A DNA stretch of 64,000 nt, from assembly GCF_003987315.1 (NCBI RefSeq), contig NZ_PIPI01000001.1, positions 868,001-932,000 of the forward strand, given 5' to 3'. This document shows positions 29,324 to 37,770 of this stretch, piece by piece. Both the position numbers and the translations under genes were made by a program. Source of the stretch: Aliidiomarina haloalkalitolerans. Lineage in GTDB: Bacteria; Pseudomonadota; Gammaproteobacteria; Enterobacterales; Alteromonadaceae. The notes under the pieces were generated by a model, which was not told where the DNA came from, did not search any database, and saw nothing but the letters and a program-made list of their open reading frames with translations. Each line of letters opens with the position of its first letter. Position 1 is the stretch's first letter.

Positions 29324-30169
29324 TTAGTTGCTTTCTTCTTCGTGCATTTGGTCAAGCACACTTGGGCGTGGGCAATTCGGTAAGCGACCCTGAGCAGCCC
29401 GCTCTTGATAGTAAGGCATCACGGCTGGAATTTGGTTGGTTAAGTCACGAATCCGACTTGAGGGAGATGGGTGCGTCGATAATAATTCAGGTGTACTGCC
29501 GCCTCCAGCTTGTGCCATCAATTCCCATAAGCGCGGCGCCTCTTCTGGCTTGAAGCCGGCTCGCGCCATTAGATCTAAACCAATTTCGTCTGCTTCTGAC
29601 TCGTGTCGACGACTGTAAGGTAACGCTACAGCGAGCTGACTGGTGATACCAAGTCCAGCCATAATTGCAGCACGTTGGCCTGGCGAACGATCAGAAGTTG
29701 CAATGTCAGCAGCCAGCAAACCAGCACTAATGAGCAGGTTAGTCGACAACCGCTCACTACTATGATCAGCCATGACGTGGCCTATCTCATGACCCATGAT
29801 TGCAGCGACTTGATGCTGGTTTTCGGTCAATTTCAAAATGCCGGTGTAAAAGCCAATGTAACCACCAGGCAAAGCAAAGGCGTTGATTGTAGCGGATTCG
29901 AAGACCACAACTTCCCATTCAATATGGCTATATTCATACGGTAAAACTTCAATAATCGCATTAGCAATACATTGAGCGTACTGATTTAATGCCGGATCGG
30001 TCGAAACTTTTTCTTCCTGCTTAATTTGCGCAAATGCTTCGGAACCCATTGAATTCAGCGCACTCCCGGAAAACAGGTTTAACTGCTTACGTCCAGTCGG
30101 TGAGGTCGTACAGGCAGCAATCACAGCCACCGTGATCAGCACGGTTAATACCTTCATAAAAGATTTCAT
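29324..30169 (-). CDS. M48 family metallopeptidase, lipoprotein (LoiP/YcaL-like)
   Basis: Exported zinc peptidase, probably on the periplasmic face of the outer membrane. ATG 30169 is chosen because AAGGAG lies six bases upstream; an upstream frame from 30229 lacks support. The signal peptide ends in lipobox VIAAC (Cys20). The active site is MGHEIGHVMADHS with His127, Glu128 and His131, and the distal Glu lies in SRRHESEADEIGLDLM, the M48 third-ligand motif. It is 281 residues. Family relatives act in outer-membrane protein quality control. It has a terminator on each side and so is probably a single transcription unit. Confidence 0.9.
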   Translation of the reverse strand: MKSFMKVLTVLITVAVIAACTTSPTGRKQLNLFSGSALNSMGSEAFAQIKQEEKVSTDPALNQYAQCIANAIIEVLPYEYSHIEWEVVVFESATINAFALPGGYIGFYTGILKLTENQHQVAAIMGHEIGHVMADHSSERLSTNLLISAGLLAADIATSDRSPGQRAAIMAGLGITSQLAVALPYSRRHESEADEIGLDLMARAGFKPEEAPRLWELMAQAGGGSTPELLSTHPSPSSRIRDLTNQIPAVMPYYQERAAQGRLPNCPRPSVLDQMHEEESN

Positions 30170-30300
30170 CAGACTCTCCTTGGCCACATATTGACATAAA
30201 GTATAGAGTTCACTACTCAGCAATACCAAGTATTAACTTTAACTTTAAACAATCTCTTACAATCTCGGCTTCGTGCTCGCAGACTTGAACGACGGTAGAT

Positions 30301-30332
30301 AAAAAAATACCAACCTGATTCAAGGTTGGTAT
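30301..30332 (-). terminator. Intrinsic terminator downstream of dnaJ
   Basis: 10-bp stem ATACCAACCT / AGGTTGGTAT (30307-30316, 30323-30332), 6-nt loop, then seven Us on the minus strand (30301-30307). Confidence 0.88.
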
Positions 30333-30347
30333 TTTCGTATAACTGGA

Positions 30348-31493
30348 TTAATTTCCCGTCAGGTCATCAAAGAATTTCTTCACACCGTCAAAGAAACCAC
30401 GCTCCTTGGGCCGATAGCGAGCGGCTTCATCACCGACGCCCATGGAGTCCTCGAGCTCTTTTAGCATCGCTTTTTGTTTCGCTGACAAGTTCACCGGCGT
30501 TTCAATGACCGCTTTACACACGAGGTCACCCATTGCCCCGGAACGAACCGACTTAACCCCTTTGCCACGTAAGCGGAACATCTTCCCGGTTTGCGTCTCA
30601 GCTGGAATTTTCAGTTTAACGCGACCATCGAGTGTTGGCACTTCCACTTCGCCACCGAGTGCAGCTTGGGTAAAGCTAATCGGCACTTCACAGTATAAGT
30701 TATTGCCATCGCGCTTAAAGATACGATGCTCACGCACGTGCACTTGCACGTACAAATCACCGCTTGGCGCGCCATGTTCACCGGCTTCGCCTTCACCACT
30801 CAAGCGCACACGGTCGCCAGTATCGACACCTGCTGGGATTTTCACGTTCAAGGTCTTGGTCTTTTCAACGCGGCCATGACCGTGACAACTGCGACACGGG
30901 TTCTTCACAATCGAGCCACGACCGTGACATTGTGGACAGGTTTGCTGCACGGCAAAGAAGCCCTGACGCACTTGAATTTGCCCTGCACCGTGACAGTAAT
31001 CACAGGTTACTGGCGTGCTGCCGTCCGCAGACCCTGTACCGTCACAATCATCACAGTGACTCATACGCGGAATACGAATTTCCATTTCCTTGCCGCGCAC
31101 TGCTTCTTCAAGGGTCATTTCAATGTCGTAACGTAAATCAGCACCACGTTGCGCTCGACGACCACCGCCGCGGCGTCCGCCACCGAAAATGTCACCAAAT
31201 ACATCCCCAAAAATGTCCGAGAAATCCGCACTGCCGCCGCCAAAGCCGCCGGCACCGCCGCGCGATTGATCAAAAGCATCATGGCCATATTGATCATACA
31301 TGCGCCGTTTGTCCGGATCGTTGAGGACTTCGTAGGCTTCTTTGACTTCCTTAAACTTGGCTTCTAGTTCTTTATCGCCCTTGGTACGATCCGGGTGATA
31401 CTTCATCGCAAGCTTTTTATATGCTTTCTTAATATCGCGCTCGCCTGCGTCTTTGGCCACGCCTAGGACTTGGTAATAATCAGGTTTCGACAT
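30348..31493 (-). CDS. dnaJ: Chaperone DnaJ (Hsp40)
   Basis: Co-chaperone that delivers clients to DnaK and stimulates its ATPase. Start at ATG 31493 ([12 protein letters not shown]) gives 381 residues; an in-frame upstream start at 31544 lies inside a hairpin and adds an unrelated leader. The J domain (1-70) has HPD at 33-35, followed by a Gly/Phe-rich linker (about 75-115) and four zinc-finger repeats ([32 protein letters not shown]). The C-terminal substrate-binding domains follow. Transcribed downstream of dnaK, with a strong hairpin but no U-tract between them. Confidence 0.97.
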   Translation of the reverse strand: MSKPDYYQVLGVAKDAGERDIKKAYKKLAMKYHPDRTKGDKELEAKFKEVKEAYEVLNDPDKRRMYDQYGHDAFDQSRGGAGGFGGGSADFSDIFGDVFGDIFGGGRRGGGRRAQRGADLRYDIEMTLEEAVRGKEMEIRIPRMSHCDDCDGTGSADGSTPVTCDYCHGAGQIQVRQGFFAVQQTCPQCHGRGSIVKNPCRSCHGHGRVEKTKTLNVKIPAGVDTGDRVRLSGEGEAGEHGAPSGDLYVQVHVREHRIFKRDGNNLYCEVPISFTQAALGGEVEVPTLDGRVKLKIPAETQTGKMFRLRGKGVKSVRSGAMGDLVCKAVIETPVNLSAKQKAMLKELEDSMGVGDEAARYRPKERGFFDGVKKFFDDLTGN

Positions 31494-31543
31494 AAATTCT
31501 CGCCACAATTTACTGGATTGTTCGCGCCTGTTGCAGACACACA

Positions 31544-31572
31544 CACGGGCGTTCCCGAAGGATACGCCCGTG
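31544..31572 (-). other. Strong hairpin between dnaK and dnaJ
   Basis: 9-bp perfect stem CACGGGCGT / ACGCCCGTG (31544-31552, 31564-31572) with an 11-nt loop. No U-tract follows; instead there is a short AC/GT repeat. It may be an mRNA stabiliser or processing site setting the DnaK to DnaJ ratio, or a weak terminator. Confidence 0.6.
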
Positions 31573-31600
31573 CTATTTAGTCATGAATCACGCGAGCGTC

Positions 31601-33523
31601 TTACTTTTTCTCGTCGTCTTTCACTTCTTCAAACTCAGCGTCAACGACATCGTCTGCCGCATCGCTCGCAGCACTGCTATTAGCGCCACTTGCTTGTTGT
31701 TGCTGAGCTTTCTGCTGAGCAATTTCCATCAACTTCGCAGACTTCTCCATCAAAGCTTGTGACTTCGCCTCAATAGCTTCTTTATCACTCGCTTTGATTG
31801 CATCTTCTAGCTCGCTAATCGCACCTTCAATCGCAGATTTGTCACCTGCAGGTAGGTCGTCGCCAGCTTCTTCAACTTGCTTCTTGGTCGCGTGAACTAA
31901 AGCATCTGCTTGGTTCCGCGCTTGTACCATTTCTTCAAATTTCTTGTCTTCTTCGGCGTGCGCTTCCGCGTCACGAACCATTTTTTCGACTTCGTCATCG
32001 CTTAGACCAGAAGACGCTTTAATCGTGATTTTCTGTTCTTTGCCAGTGTCTTTGTCTTTCGCCGACACATGCAAAATACCATCGGCATCGATATCAAAAG
32101 TCACTTCGATTTGCGGCACACCGCGCGCCGCTGGACGAATACCTTCAAGGTTAAACTGGCCTAATGACTTATTGTCACTCGAACGCTTACGCTCACCCTG
32201 TAACACATGAATCGTTACTGCAGACTGGTTGTCATCCGCTGTTGAGAAGGTTTGCGATTTCTTCGTTGGAATCGTCGTATTCTTCTCAATCAAGGTGGTC
32301 ATGACACCACCCATCGTTTCAATACCAAGTGATAACGGACACACGTCAAGCAAGAGTACGTCTTTCACGTCACCTTGAAGTACACCAGCTTGCACCGCTG
32401 CGCCGACGGCAACTGCTTCGTCTGGGTTCACGTCTTTACGTGCTTCTTTACCAAAGAAGTCGGCAACAACTTGCTGGACTTTCGGCATCCGCGTCTGACC
32501 ACCAACCAAAATAATGTCGTTGATGTCACCCACTTTCAGACCTGCATCGGCAAGGGCTTGCTTCACTGGCTCAAGGGTTTTCTGCACCATGTCTTCAACT
32601 AACGACTCAAGCTTCGAGCGCGTCAATTTGATTGCCATGTGCTTCGGACCCGTCGCGTCAGCAGTAATATAAGGCAAGTTCACTTCAGTTTGTTGCGCTG
32701 AAGACAACTCGATCTTGGCCTTCTCACCGGCTTCTTTCAGACGCTGCATCGCTAACGGATCTTTCCGTAAGTCGATACCTTGGTCCTTCTGGAACTGCTC
32801 AACTAAGTAGTTGATAACACGGTTATCAAAGTCTTCGCCACCTAAGTGAGTGTCACCATTGGTCGCTAATACTTCGAACGTATGTTCGCCGTCCACTTCG
32901 TCAATTTCAATGATGGAGATATCAAACGTACCACCACCTAAGTCATACACAGCAACCGTGCGATCACCAGACTTTTTGTCCATACCGTACGCTAACGCTG
33001 CAGCTGTTGGCTCGTTGATGATCCGCTTCACTTCAAGACCGGCAATACGGCCTGCGTCTTTGGTAGCTTGACGCTGAGCATCGTTAAAGTATGCCGGAAC
33101 GGTAATAACCGCTTCGGTGACTTTCTCACCAAGGTAGTCTTCCGCTGTCTTCTTCATTTTCTTCAGAACTTCAGCAGAAATTTGTGGTGGCGCTTTTTTC
33201 TCGCCTTTCACTTCCACCCACGCATCGCCGTTATCTGCCTTGGCAATACCAAACGGCATAATGCCGATATCACGCTGTACTTCTTCGTCTTCAAAACGAC
33301 GGCCAATTAAGCGCTTAATTGCAAATAAGGTGTTTTTCGGGTTGGTGACCGCTTGGCGTTTTGCCGGCGCACCGACTAACACTTCACCGTCATCGGCAAA
33401 AGCAACCACTGACGGAGTTGTACGATCGCCTTCCGCGTTTTCAATCACGCGAGCTTTGTCACCATCCATAATGGCAACACAAGAGTTGGTGGTGCCTAAA
33501 TCGATACCAATGATTTTACCCAT
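31601..33523 (-). CDS. dnaK: Chaperone DnaK (Hsp70)
   Basis: Major cytoplasmic Hsp70, working with DnaJ and GrpE and restraining sigma-32. Start at ATG 33523 ([17 protein letters not shown]), with GGAG six bases upstream, gives 640 residues. The nucleotide-binding domain (1-385) includes the phosphate loops GIDLGTTNS and YDLGGGTFD. The substrate-binding domain follows, with a Gln/Ala-rich lid and C-terminal [11 protein letters not shown]. It has its own sigma-32 promoter about 45 bp upstream, so it can be transcribed independently of grpE. Confidence 0.98.
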   Translation of the reverse strand: MGKIIGIDLGTTNSCVAIMDGDKARVIENAEGDRTTPSVVAFADDGEVLVGAPAKRQAVTNPKNTLFAIKRLIGRRFEDEEVQRDIGIMPFGIAKADNGDAWVEVKGEKKAPPQISAEVLKKMKKTAEDYLGEKVTEAVITVPAYFNDAQRQATKDAGRIAGLEVKRIINEPTAAALAYGMDKKSGDRTVAVYDLGGGTFDISIIEIDEVDGEHTFEVLATNGDTHLGGEDFDNRVINYLVEQFQKDQGIDLRKDPLAMQRLKEAGEKAKIELSSAQQTEVNLPYITADATGPKHMAIKLTRSKLESLVEDMVQKTLEPVKQALADAGLKVGDINDIILVGGQTRMPKVQQVVADFFGKEARKDVNPDEAVAVGAAVQAGVLQGDVKDVLLLDVCPLSLGIETMGGVMTTLIEKNTTIPTKKSQTFSTADDNQSAVTIHVLQGERKRSSDNKSLGQFNLEGIRPAARGVPQIEVTFDIDADGILHVSAKDKDTGKEQKITIKASSGLSDDEVEKMVRDAEAHAEEDKKFEEMVQARNQADALVHATKKQVEEAGDDLPAGDKSAIEGAISELEDAIKASDKEAIEAKSQALMEKSAKLMEIAQQKAQQQQASGANSSAASDAADDVVDAEFEEVKDDEKK

Positions 33524-33564
33524 AACTATCTCCACACTTTCAAATTGGTTCCGGGATGTCTTCT

Positions 33565-33593
33565 ATTTGGGGACTACCCGTAAAGATTTCAAT
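33565..33593 (-). promoter_or_regulatory. Sigma-32 promoter of dnaK
   Basis: Minus-strand ATTGAAA (33587-33593), 14-bp spacer, CCCCAAAT (33565-33572), against CTTGAAA-N13-15-CCCCATNT (6/7 and 7/8). It is located in the grpE-dnaK gap. Confidence 0.8.
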
Positions 33594-33621
33594 ACATTTA
33601 ATAAGGTTTTTTTACGACCAG

Positions 33622-34236
33622 TTATTCTGGCGCTTTCGAAACCATCACCATGGCTGGGCGCAACAAGCGGCCGTTCAAGGTGTAACCCTTTTGCATCACA
33701 TACAGCACAGTATTCGCCGGTAGTTCTGCGTTCTCTTGCATGCCCATTGCTTCGTGCTGCTGTGGGTTAAATGGTTGACCTTGCGGGTCGACCACTTCCA
33801 TGCCAAATTTTTCAATGGTGTGCACAAAGCCTTTGTGCGTCATTTCGATGCCTTCGGCGACGTTCTTTTGTGCCGCGTCATCGTGGTCGATATTTTGCAG
33901 AGCACGCTCTAGGTTATCGATCACCGAAAGTAATTCACCGGCAAATTTTTCCAGCGCAAAATTTCGGGCTTTCTCAACTTCTTGAGCCGCACGGCGGCGA
34001 ATATTTTCTGCTTCAGCAGCTACTCGCAAAGCCTTGTCACGTTCGTTCTGTAACTCCTGACGCAAGTTAGCAACTTGTTGTGCTAGCTCGGCTTCCCGTT
34101 CGCTTAACACCTCTGACTGTTCTTGCTGGTCGTCCGCGTCAATCTCTTCCGCAGCGTTGGTGACTTGTTCAGCACCCGCTTCAACCTCGGTCTCTTGATT
34201 CTGCTTGTGATCTTCTGGTTGGCCTTGCGTGCTCAT
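33622..34236 (-). CDS. grpE: Nucleotide exchange factor GrpE
   Basis: Releases ADP from DnaK. Of three in-frame ATGs I choose 34236 ([12 protein letters not shown]) because GGAG sits six bases upstream; the longer form starting at 34266 lacks a ribosome-binding site. It is 204 residues: an acidic disordered N-terminus, a long coiled coil (about 45-115, [20 protein letters not shown] region) and the C-terminal beta domain with [12 protein letters not shown] and [17 protein letters not shown]. It is transcribed ahead of dnaK and divergently from nadK. Confidence 0.96.
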   Translation of the reverse strand: MSTQGQPEDHKQNQETEVEAGAEQVTNAAEEIDADDQQEQSEVLSEREAELAQQVANLRQELQNERDKALRVAAEAENIRRRAAQEVEKARNFALEKFAGELLSVIDNLERALQNIDHDDAAQKNVAEGIEMTHKGFVHTIEKFGMEVVDPQGQPFNPQQHEAMGMQENAELPANTVLYVMQKGYTLNGRLLRPAMVMVSKAPE

Positions 34237-34319
34237 GCCATTCTCCATCTTCAAACTCAATCCCATGCGAACGCGTCCGTGAACGGTCGTTGCGCACCAA
34301 AATTTTCAACTTGCCTCGG

Positions 34320-34347
34320 ATATGGGGACGGTGATTTTTATTTCAAG
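34320..34347 (-). promoter_or_regulatory. Sigma-32 promoter of grpE
   Basis: Minus-strand CTTGAAA (34341-34347), 13-bp spacer, CCCCATAT (34320-34327): an exact match to the E. coli heat-shock consensus, about 85 bp upstream of the chosen grpE start. Confidence 0.9.
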
Positions 34348-34473
34348 CAATAATTTTCACTTTCTTTTGTGATTTGGTGACCGCTATAACACCGAATTGG
34401 CAACAAACTTCTCTATTGATCTCAACGCTTAAAGGCCGTAGCTTATGCAACAGAACGCCAATGGAGCCTTGCA

Positions 34474-35388
34474 ATGACTGAAAACAGTGCAGACAATGCC
34501 AAATCAAGCAACCACCCGCCGTTCCGGGTTATCGGTTTACTCTGTAAAAATGACTCGGATACAGCACAAGAAACGTTGCTGCAAATTGCTGCGCTACTCA
34601 TTGCAGAAGGCTATACCGTATTGGCTGACGAAAGTGGTCCAGTGCACATCTTGCCGACCACAATTGAACGCTGCTCGCTGGATGAATTAGGGCAACGGGC
34701 GGAACTAGCAATCGTGATTGGTGGTGATGGTAAAATGCTCGGAGCGGCGCGCTGTCTAAGCCTCTATGACATTGCCGTGATTGGTGTAAACCGGGGCAAC
34801 CTTGGCTTCCTCACGGATCTTTCACCCGACGACGCAGCCACGCAATTGCGCGATGTATTACAAGGACACTACCACACTGAACATCGCTTCTTGCTCGACG
34901 CTCGAGTCGAACAGAATGGCGAAATCGTGCAGCGCAGTAATGCAATGAATGAAGTGGTGTTGCACTCTGATCAGGTTGCGCACATGGTCGAATTTGAAGT
35001 TCAAGTTGACGGTCAATTCGTGTTTAGTCAGCGTTCTGACGGTTTGATCGTTGCTACGCCGACAGGGTCAACGGCTTATTCACTGTCAGCGGGCGGCCCA
35101 ATCTTAACGCCAGGACTGGATGCCATGACCTTGGTCCCTATGTTTCCACACACACTGAGCAGCCGTCCTATCGTCGTCAGTGGCGACAGTGTGGTGCGAA
35201 TTCTGGTTGCACCTGACGACCAACCTTTGCACATCAGTTGTGACGGTCACCTGAAGTTGCCTGTTGCTGCCGGCGCTGAAATTGTCATTCACCGGCAACA
35301 GAAACCACTGCGTTTAATCCACCCTCTTCACTACAACTACTACCACGTCTTGCGCAATAAACTGAGCTGGGGTAGCCGCCTGTTCTGA
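34474..35388 (+). CDS. nadK: NAD kinase
   Basis: ATP-dependent phosphorylation of NAD to NADP, the only route to NADP. It is 304 residues; E. coli NadK is 292. The diacylglycerol-kinase-like fold motifs are [12 protein letters not shown] (GGDG at 83-86), [22 protein letters not shown], and [22 protein letters not shown]. The N-terminal 16 residues are an extra hydrophilic extension. It starts 205-240 bp from divergent grpE. grpE/nadK/recN/bamE is the conserved order in E. coli as well. Confidence 0.97.
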   Translation: MTENSADNAKSSNHPPFRVIGLLCKNDSDTAQETLLQIAALLIAEGYTVLADESGPVHILPTTIERCSLDELGQRAELAIVIGGDGKMLGAARCLSLYDIAVIGVNRGNLGFLTDLSPDDAATQLRDVLQGHYHTEHRFLLDARVEQNGEIVQRSNAMNEVVLHSDQVAHMVEFEVQVDGQFVFSQRSDGLIVATPTGSTAYSLSAGGPILTPGLDAMTLVPMFPHTLSSRPIVVSGDSVVRILVAPDDQPLHISCDGHLKLPVAAGAEIVIHRQQKPLRLIHPLHYNYYHVLRNKLSWGSRLF

Positions 35389-35426
35389 ATATTTTTTCAA
35401 CAGCCTCTTGCACTACTGGATAACTA

Positions 35427-35453
35427 CTGTATATTTACTGTATATAACAACAG
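35427..35453 (+). promoter_or_regulatory. LexA (SOS) boxes in front of recN
   Basis: A perfect box CTGT-N8-ACAG (35438-35453, CTGTATATAACAACAG) overlaps a weaker one upstream (35427-35442, CTGT-N8-TGTA). They lie 25 bp before the recN start; E. coli recN also has multiple LexA sites. Confidence 0.85.
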
Positions 35454-35477
35454 TATTCGTTATCACGAGGCTCAATC

Positions 35478-37178
35478 ATGCTTACACAACTGCATATTCG
35501 TCAATTCGCGATTGTCGATGAACTTAGCATCGATTTTCGTCACGGAATGACAGCCATCACAGGTGAAACAGGTGCCGGTAAGTCCATTGCACTCGACGCG
35601 TTAAGTCTCTGTTTAGGGGCTCGCGCTGAAAGCGGCATGGTTCGTAACGGCAGCGATAAAGCCGAAATTACTGCCTGTTTTCAAATTCAGGCGTTGGCAG
35701 CCGTGCAAAAATGGTTAGACGAGCACGAGTTGGCCGTCGCTGACGACGAAGAATGTATTTTACGGCGGATTATTACCAGTGAAGGCCGTTCGAAAGGTTT
35801 CATCAATGGTGCGCCCGTGCCAATGAACCTATTGAAAGAGCTCGGTGGTTTATTGGTGAGTATCCATGGCCAACATGATCATCATTTACTGATGAAACCT
35901 GACTATCAAATGCAGCTACTTGACCAATATGCAGGCCACCGTCAGTTATTGAACACCTGTGCTGAGTTATTTCGCGAATGGCGCCAGCTTAAACGCGAAA
36001 AGCAGCGCTTGCAAAGCCAACAAGATGCTCAAGAAGCTCGCAAACAATTGCTCGATTATCAGGTGAACGAACTACAAGAGGCCGCACTTAGTGCCGATGC
36101 TTATGCTGAGTTAGAAAGTGAGCACAAACGTTTGGCCAATGCGTCGGAGTTATTAGCCGACAGTCAATATGCTGTCAACACGCTCTACGACGGTGAGCAC
36201 AATAATGTGTATAACCTAGTGCAAGCAACCATCGAACGATTAACCAACAGTGCTGAACTCGATCCGCAATTGCAGCCAATGGTTGCTTTGCTGAACGAAG
36301 CGAGTGTTCAAATTGAAGAAGCAGCGCGTGAATTGCGCCATTATCAAGACCATGTTGAACTCGATCCCGAATTGCTAAACGAGTGCGAAAAACGCATGAG
36401 TGCGGCAATGCAACTTGCGCGTAAACATCAGGTTGCGCCTGAACAGCTTGGTGAATTGCTCAATAGTTTACAGGCCGAACTTAATGAATTAAATGCTGCT
36501 GAAACTCGCCTGGCTGATCTTGATCCAGCCATTGCTGATGCTGAGAAAGCCTATGTGAAGGTGGCAAATGAATTAACTACGAGTCGTCAACATGCAGCCG
36601 AACAGCTAGCGGTTAAAGTAACCGACACCATGCATAAACTAAACATTCCGGACGGCGAGTTTCAGGTTAATATTCAATCGAGCGCACAGGAATTCGCTTC
36701 GGCCTTAGGCATCGACCAGATTACCTTCACCGTGAGCGCGAACGCAGGACAGCCTCTACAACCGATTGCAAAGGTTGCATCTGGTGGTGAGTTATCGCGC
36801 ATTAGCCTTGCGATTCAAGTTTTAACCGCAAGCACAAATGCGAAGAATCAAGCATCTTCTCGTGCGACTGGTATGCCAACGCTCATTTTTGATGAAGTGG
36901 ATGTCGGTGTCAGTGGTCCAACAGCAACCACCGTTGGTAAACTTCTGCAAGCACTCGGCGAGCAAAATCAGGTAATTTGTGTCACTCACTTACCTCAAGT
37001 TGCCGCGCGAGCCCATCAACATCTATTCGTAAGTAAAGAGTCGCGTAACGGCCAAACCGTGACATTTATGCAGTCTCTAGACCAAAACGATCGTGTCCAC
37101 GCACTCGCTCGCTTATTGGCTGGTGATGCAGTGACCGACCATTCCTTAGCAAATGCACGAGAGCTATTAGCTAGTTAA
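35478..37178 (+). CDS. recN: DNA repair protein RecN
   Basis: SMC-like ATPase acting early in recombinational repair of double-strand breaks. It is 566 residues (E. coli 553). Walker A is GETGAGKS at 29-36, followed by SIHGQHDHHLLM. Long coiled coils (about 150-220 and 290-370) surround a short hinge. The C-terminal ABC part has the signature ASGGELSRISLA, Walker B PTLIFDEVDVGVSG and a CVTHLPQVAARA switch. ATG 35478 follows CGAGG by seven bases. SOS regulation is indicated by the LexA boxes upstream. Confidence 0.97.
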   Translation: MLTQLHIRQFAIVDELSIDFRHGMTAITGETGAGKSIALDALSLCLGARAESGMVRNGSDKAEITACFQIQALAAVQKWLDEHELAVADDEECILRRIITSEGRSKGFINGAPVPMNLLKELGGLLVSIHGQHDHHLLMKPDYQMQLLDQYAGHRQLLNTCAELFREWRQLKREKQRLQSQQDAQEARKQLLDYQVNELQEAALSADAYAELESEHKRLANASELLADSQYAVNTLYDGEHNNVYNLVQATIERLTNSAELDPQLQPMVALLNEASVQIEEAARELRHYQDHVELDPELLNECEKRMSAAMQLARKHQVAPEQLGELLNSLQAELNELNAAETRLADLDPAIADAEKAYVKVANELTTSRQHAAEQLAVKVTDTMHKLNIPDGEFQVNIQSSAQEFASALGIDQITFTVSANAGQPLQPIAKVASGGELSRISLAIQVLTASTNAKNQASSRATGMPTLIFDEVDVGVSGPTATTVGKLLQALGEQNQVICVTHLPQVAARAHQHLFVSKESRNGQTVTFMQSLDQNDRVHALARLLAGDAVTDHSLANARELLAS

Positions 37179-37228
37179 AGGGAACTTCTCACCGCAGCTA
37201 GAGACAAATACTCGCAACCTGAATAAAT

Positions 37229-37262
37229 AACCGCCTCGCCTCTGGTATCCGAGGCGGTTTTT
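37229..37262 (+). terminator. Intrinsic terminator downstream of recN
   Basis: 10-bp perfect stem AACCGCCTCG / CGAGGCGGTT (37229-37238, 37250-37259), 11-nt loop, then a T-run to 37262. Confidence 0.88.
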
Positions 37263-37302
37263 GCGATAAGATTTGTGCCTAACTAAGAGAAACGGAAGAA
37301 TT

Positions 37303-37650
37303 ATGAGATTACCACTTGCTATCGCGGCTACGCTGCTACTCACACATTGCTCAGTAATCGATCCTTTGGTGTACAAGATCGATATTCCTCAGGGCAATTA
37401 TATTGAGCAACGTGATGTTGATAATCTTCGCGTGGGTATGACCCGCGAGCAAGTTCGCTATGTCCTTGGTGCGCCAGTTGCAGAAAACGCATTTAACCAT
37501 GACGAATGGCATTACGTGTTTCGCTTAAAGCCTGGTCGTGGTGACGTGCAATTACGACAAATGACACTCAATTTTGAGAATGGTCAACTTGTCTCGGTGA
37601 CCGGTGATTACGAACCTCACGCGGATTTCAATATTCCTATCGAACAATAA
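37303..37650 (+). CDS. bamE: Outer membrane protein assembly factor BamE
   Basis: Lipoprotein subunit of the BAM complex (formerly SmpA/OmlA). ATG 37303 is chosen (GGAAG upstream); a longer frame from 37273 runs back to the terminator. It is 115 residues. The signal peptide ends LLLTHC with Cys16 as lipidation site; His before the Cys is uncommon, since Gly, Ala or Ser is usual. The SmpA/OmlA fold is recognisable by GNYIEQRDVDNLRVGMTREQ, VLGAPV, the EWHYVFR segment and a final LTLNFENGQL-like strand. Its position next to recN is conserved. Confidence 0.95.
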   Translation: MRLPLAIAATLLLTHCSVIDPLVYKIDIPQGNYIEQRDVDNLRVGMTREQVRYVLGAPVAENAFNHDEWHYVFRLKPGRGDVQLRQMTLNFENGQLVSVTGDYEPHADFNIPIEQ

Positions 37651-37656
37651 GTTCGC

Positions 37657-37673
37657 TGGGCACTTTGTGCCCA
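37657..37673. other. Short hairpin after bamE
   Basis: TGGGCAC-TTT-GTGCCCA, a perfect 7-bp stem six bases past the bamE stop. No T-run follows, so only weak evidence for termination. The remaining gap to 37771 holds nothing I recognise. Confidence 0.4.
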
Positions 37674-37770
37674 AATCAAGTCATCTCGTTGTTACGGAAT
37701 TGACGGTGCGCATGCGGTATTAGCACCTTTTTAGATTAGGAAGTTAGCATAAATTATAAGGTTAACCCGC

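Noticed and set aside
29324-30229. Longer N-terminus for the M48 peptidase starting at 30229
   Set aside because: The added 20 residues precede a clear Shine-Dalgarno and signal peptide that begin at 30169. The same logic was used to shorten dnaJ, dnaK, grpE, fadJ, bamE, BatD, the BatA-like gene and tpiA.
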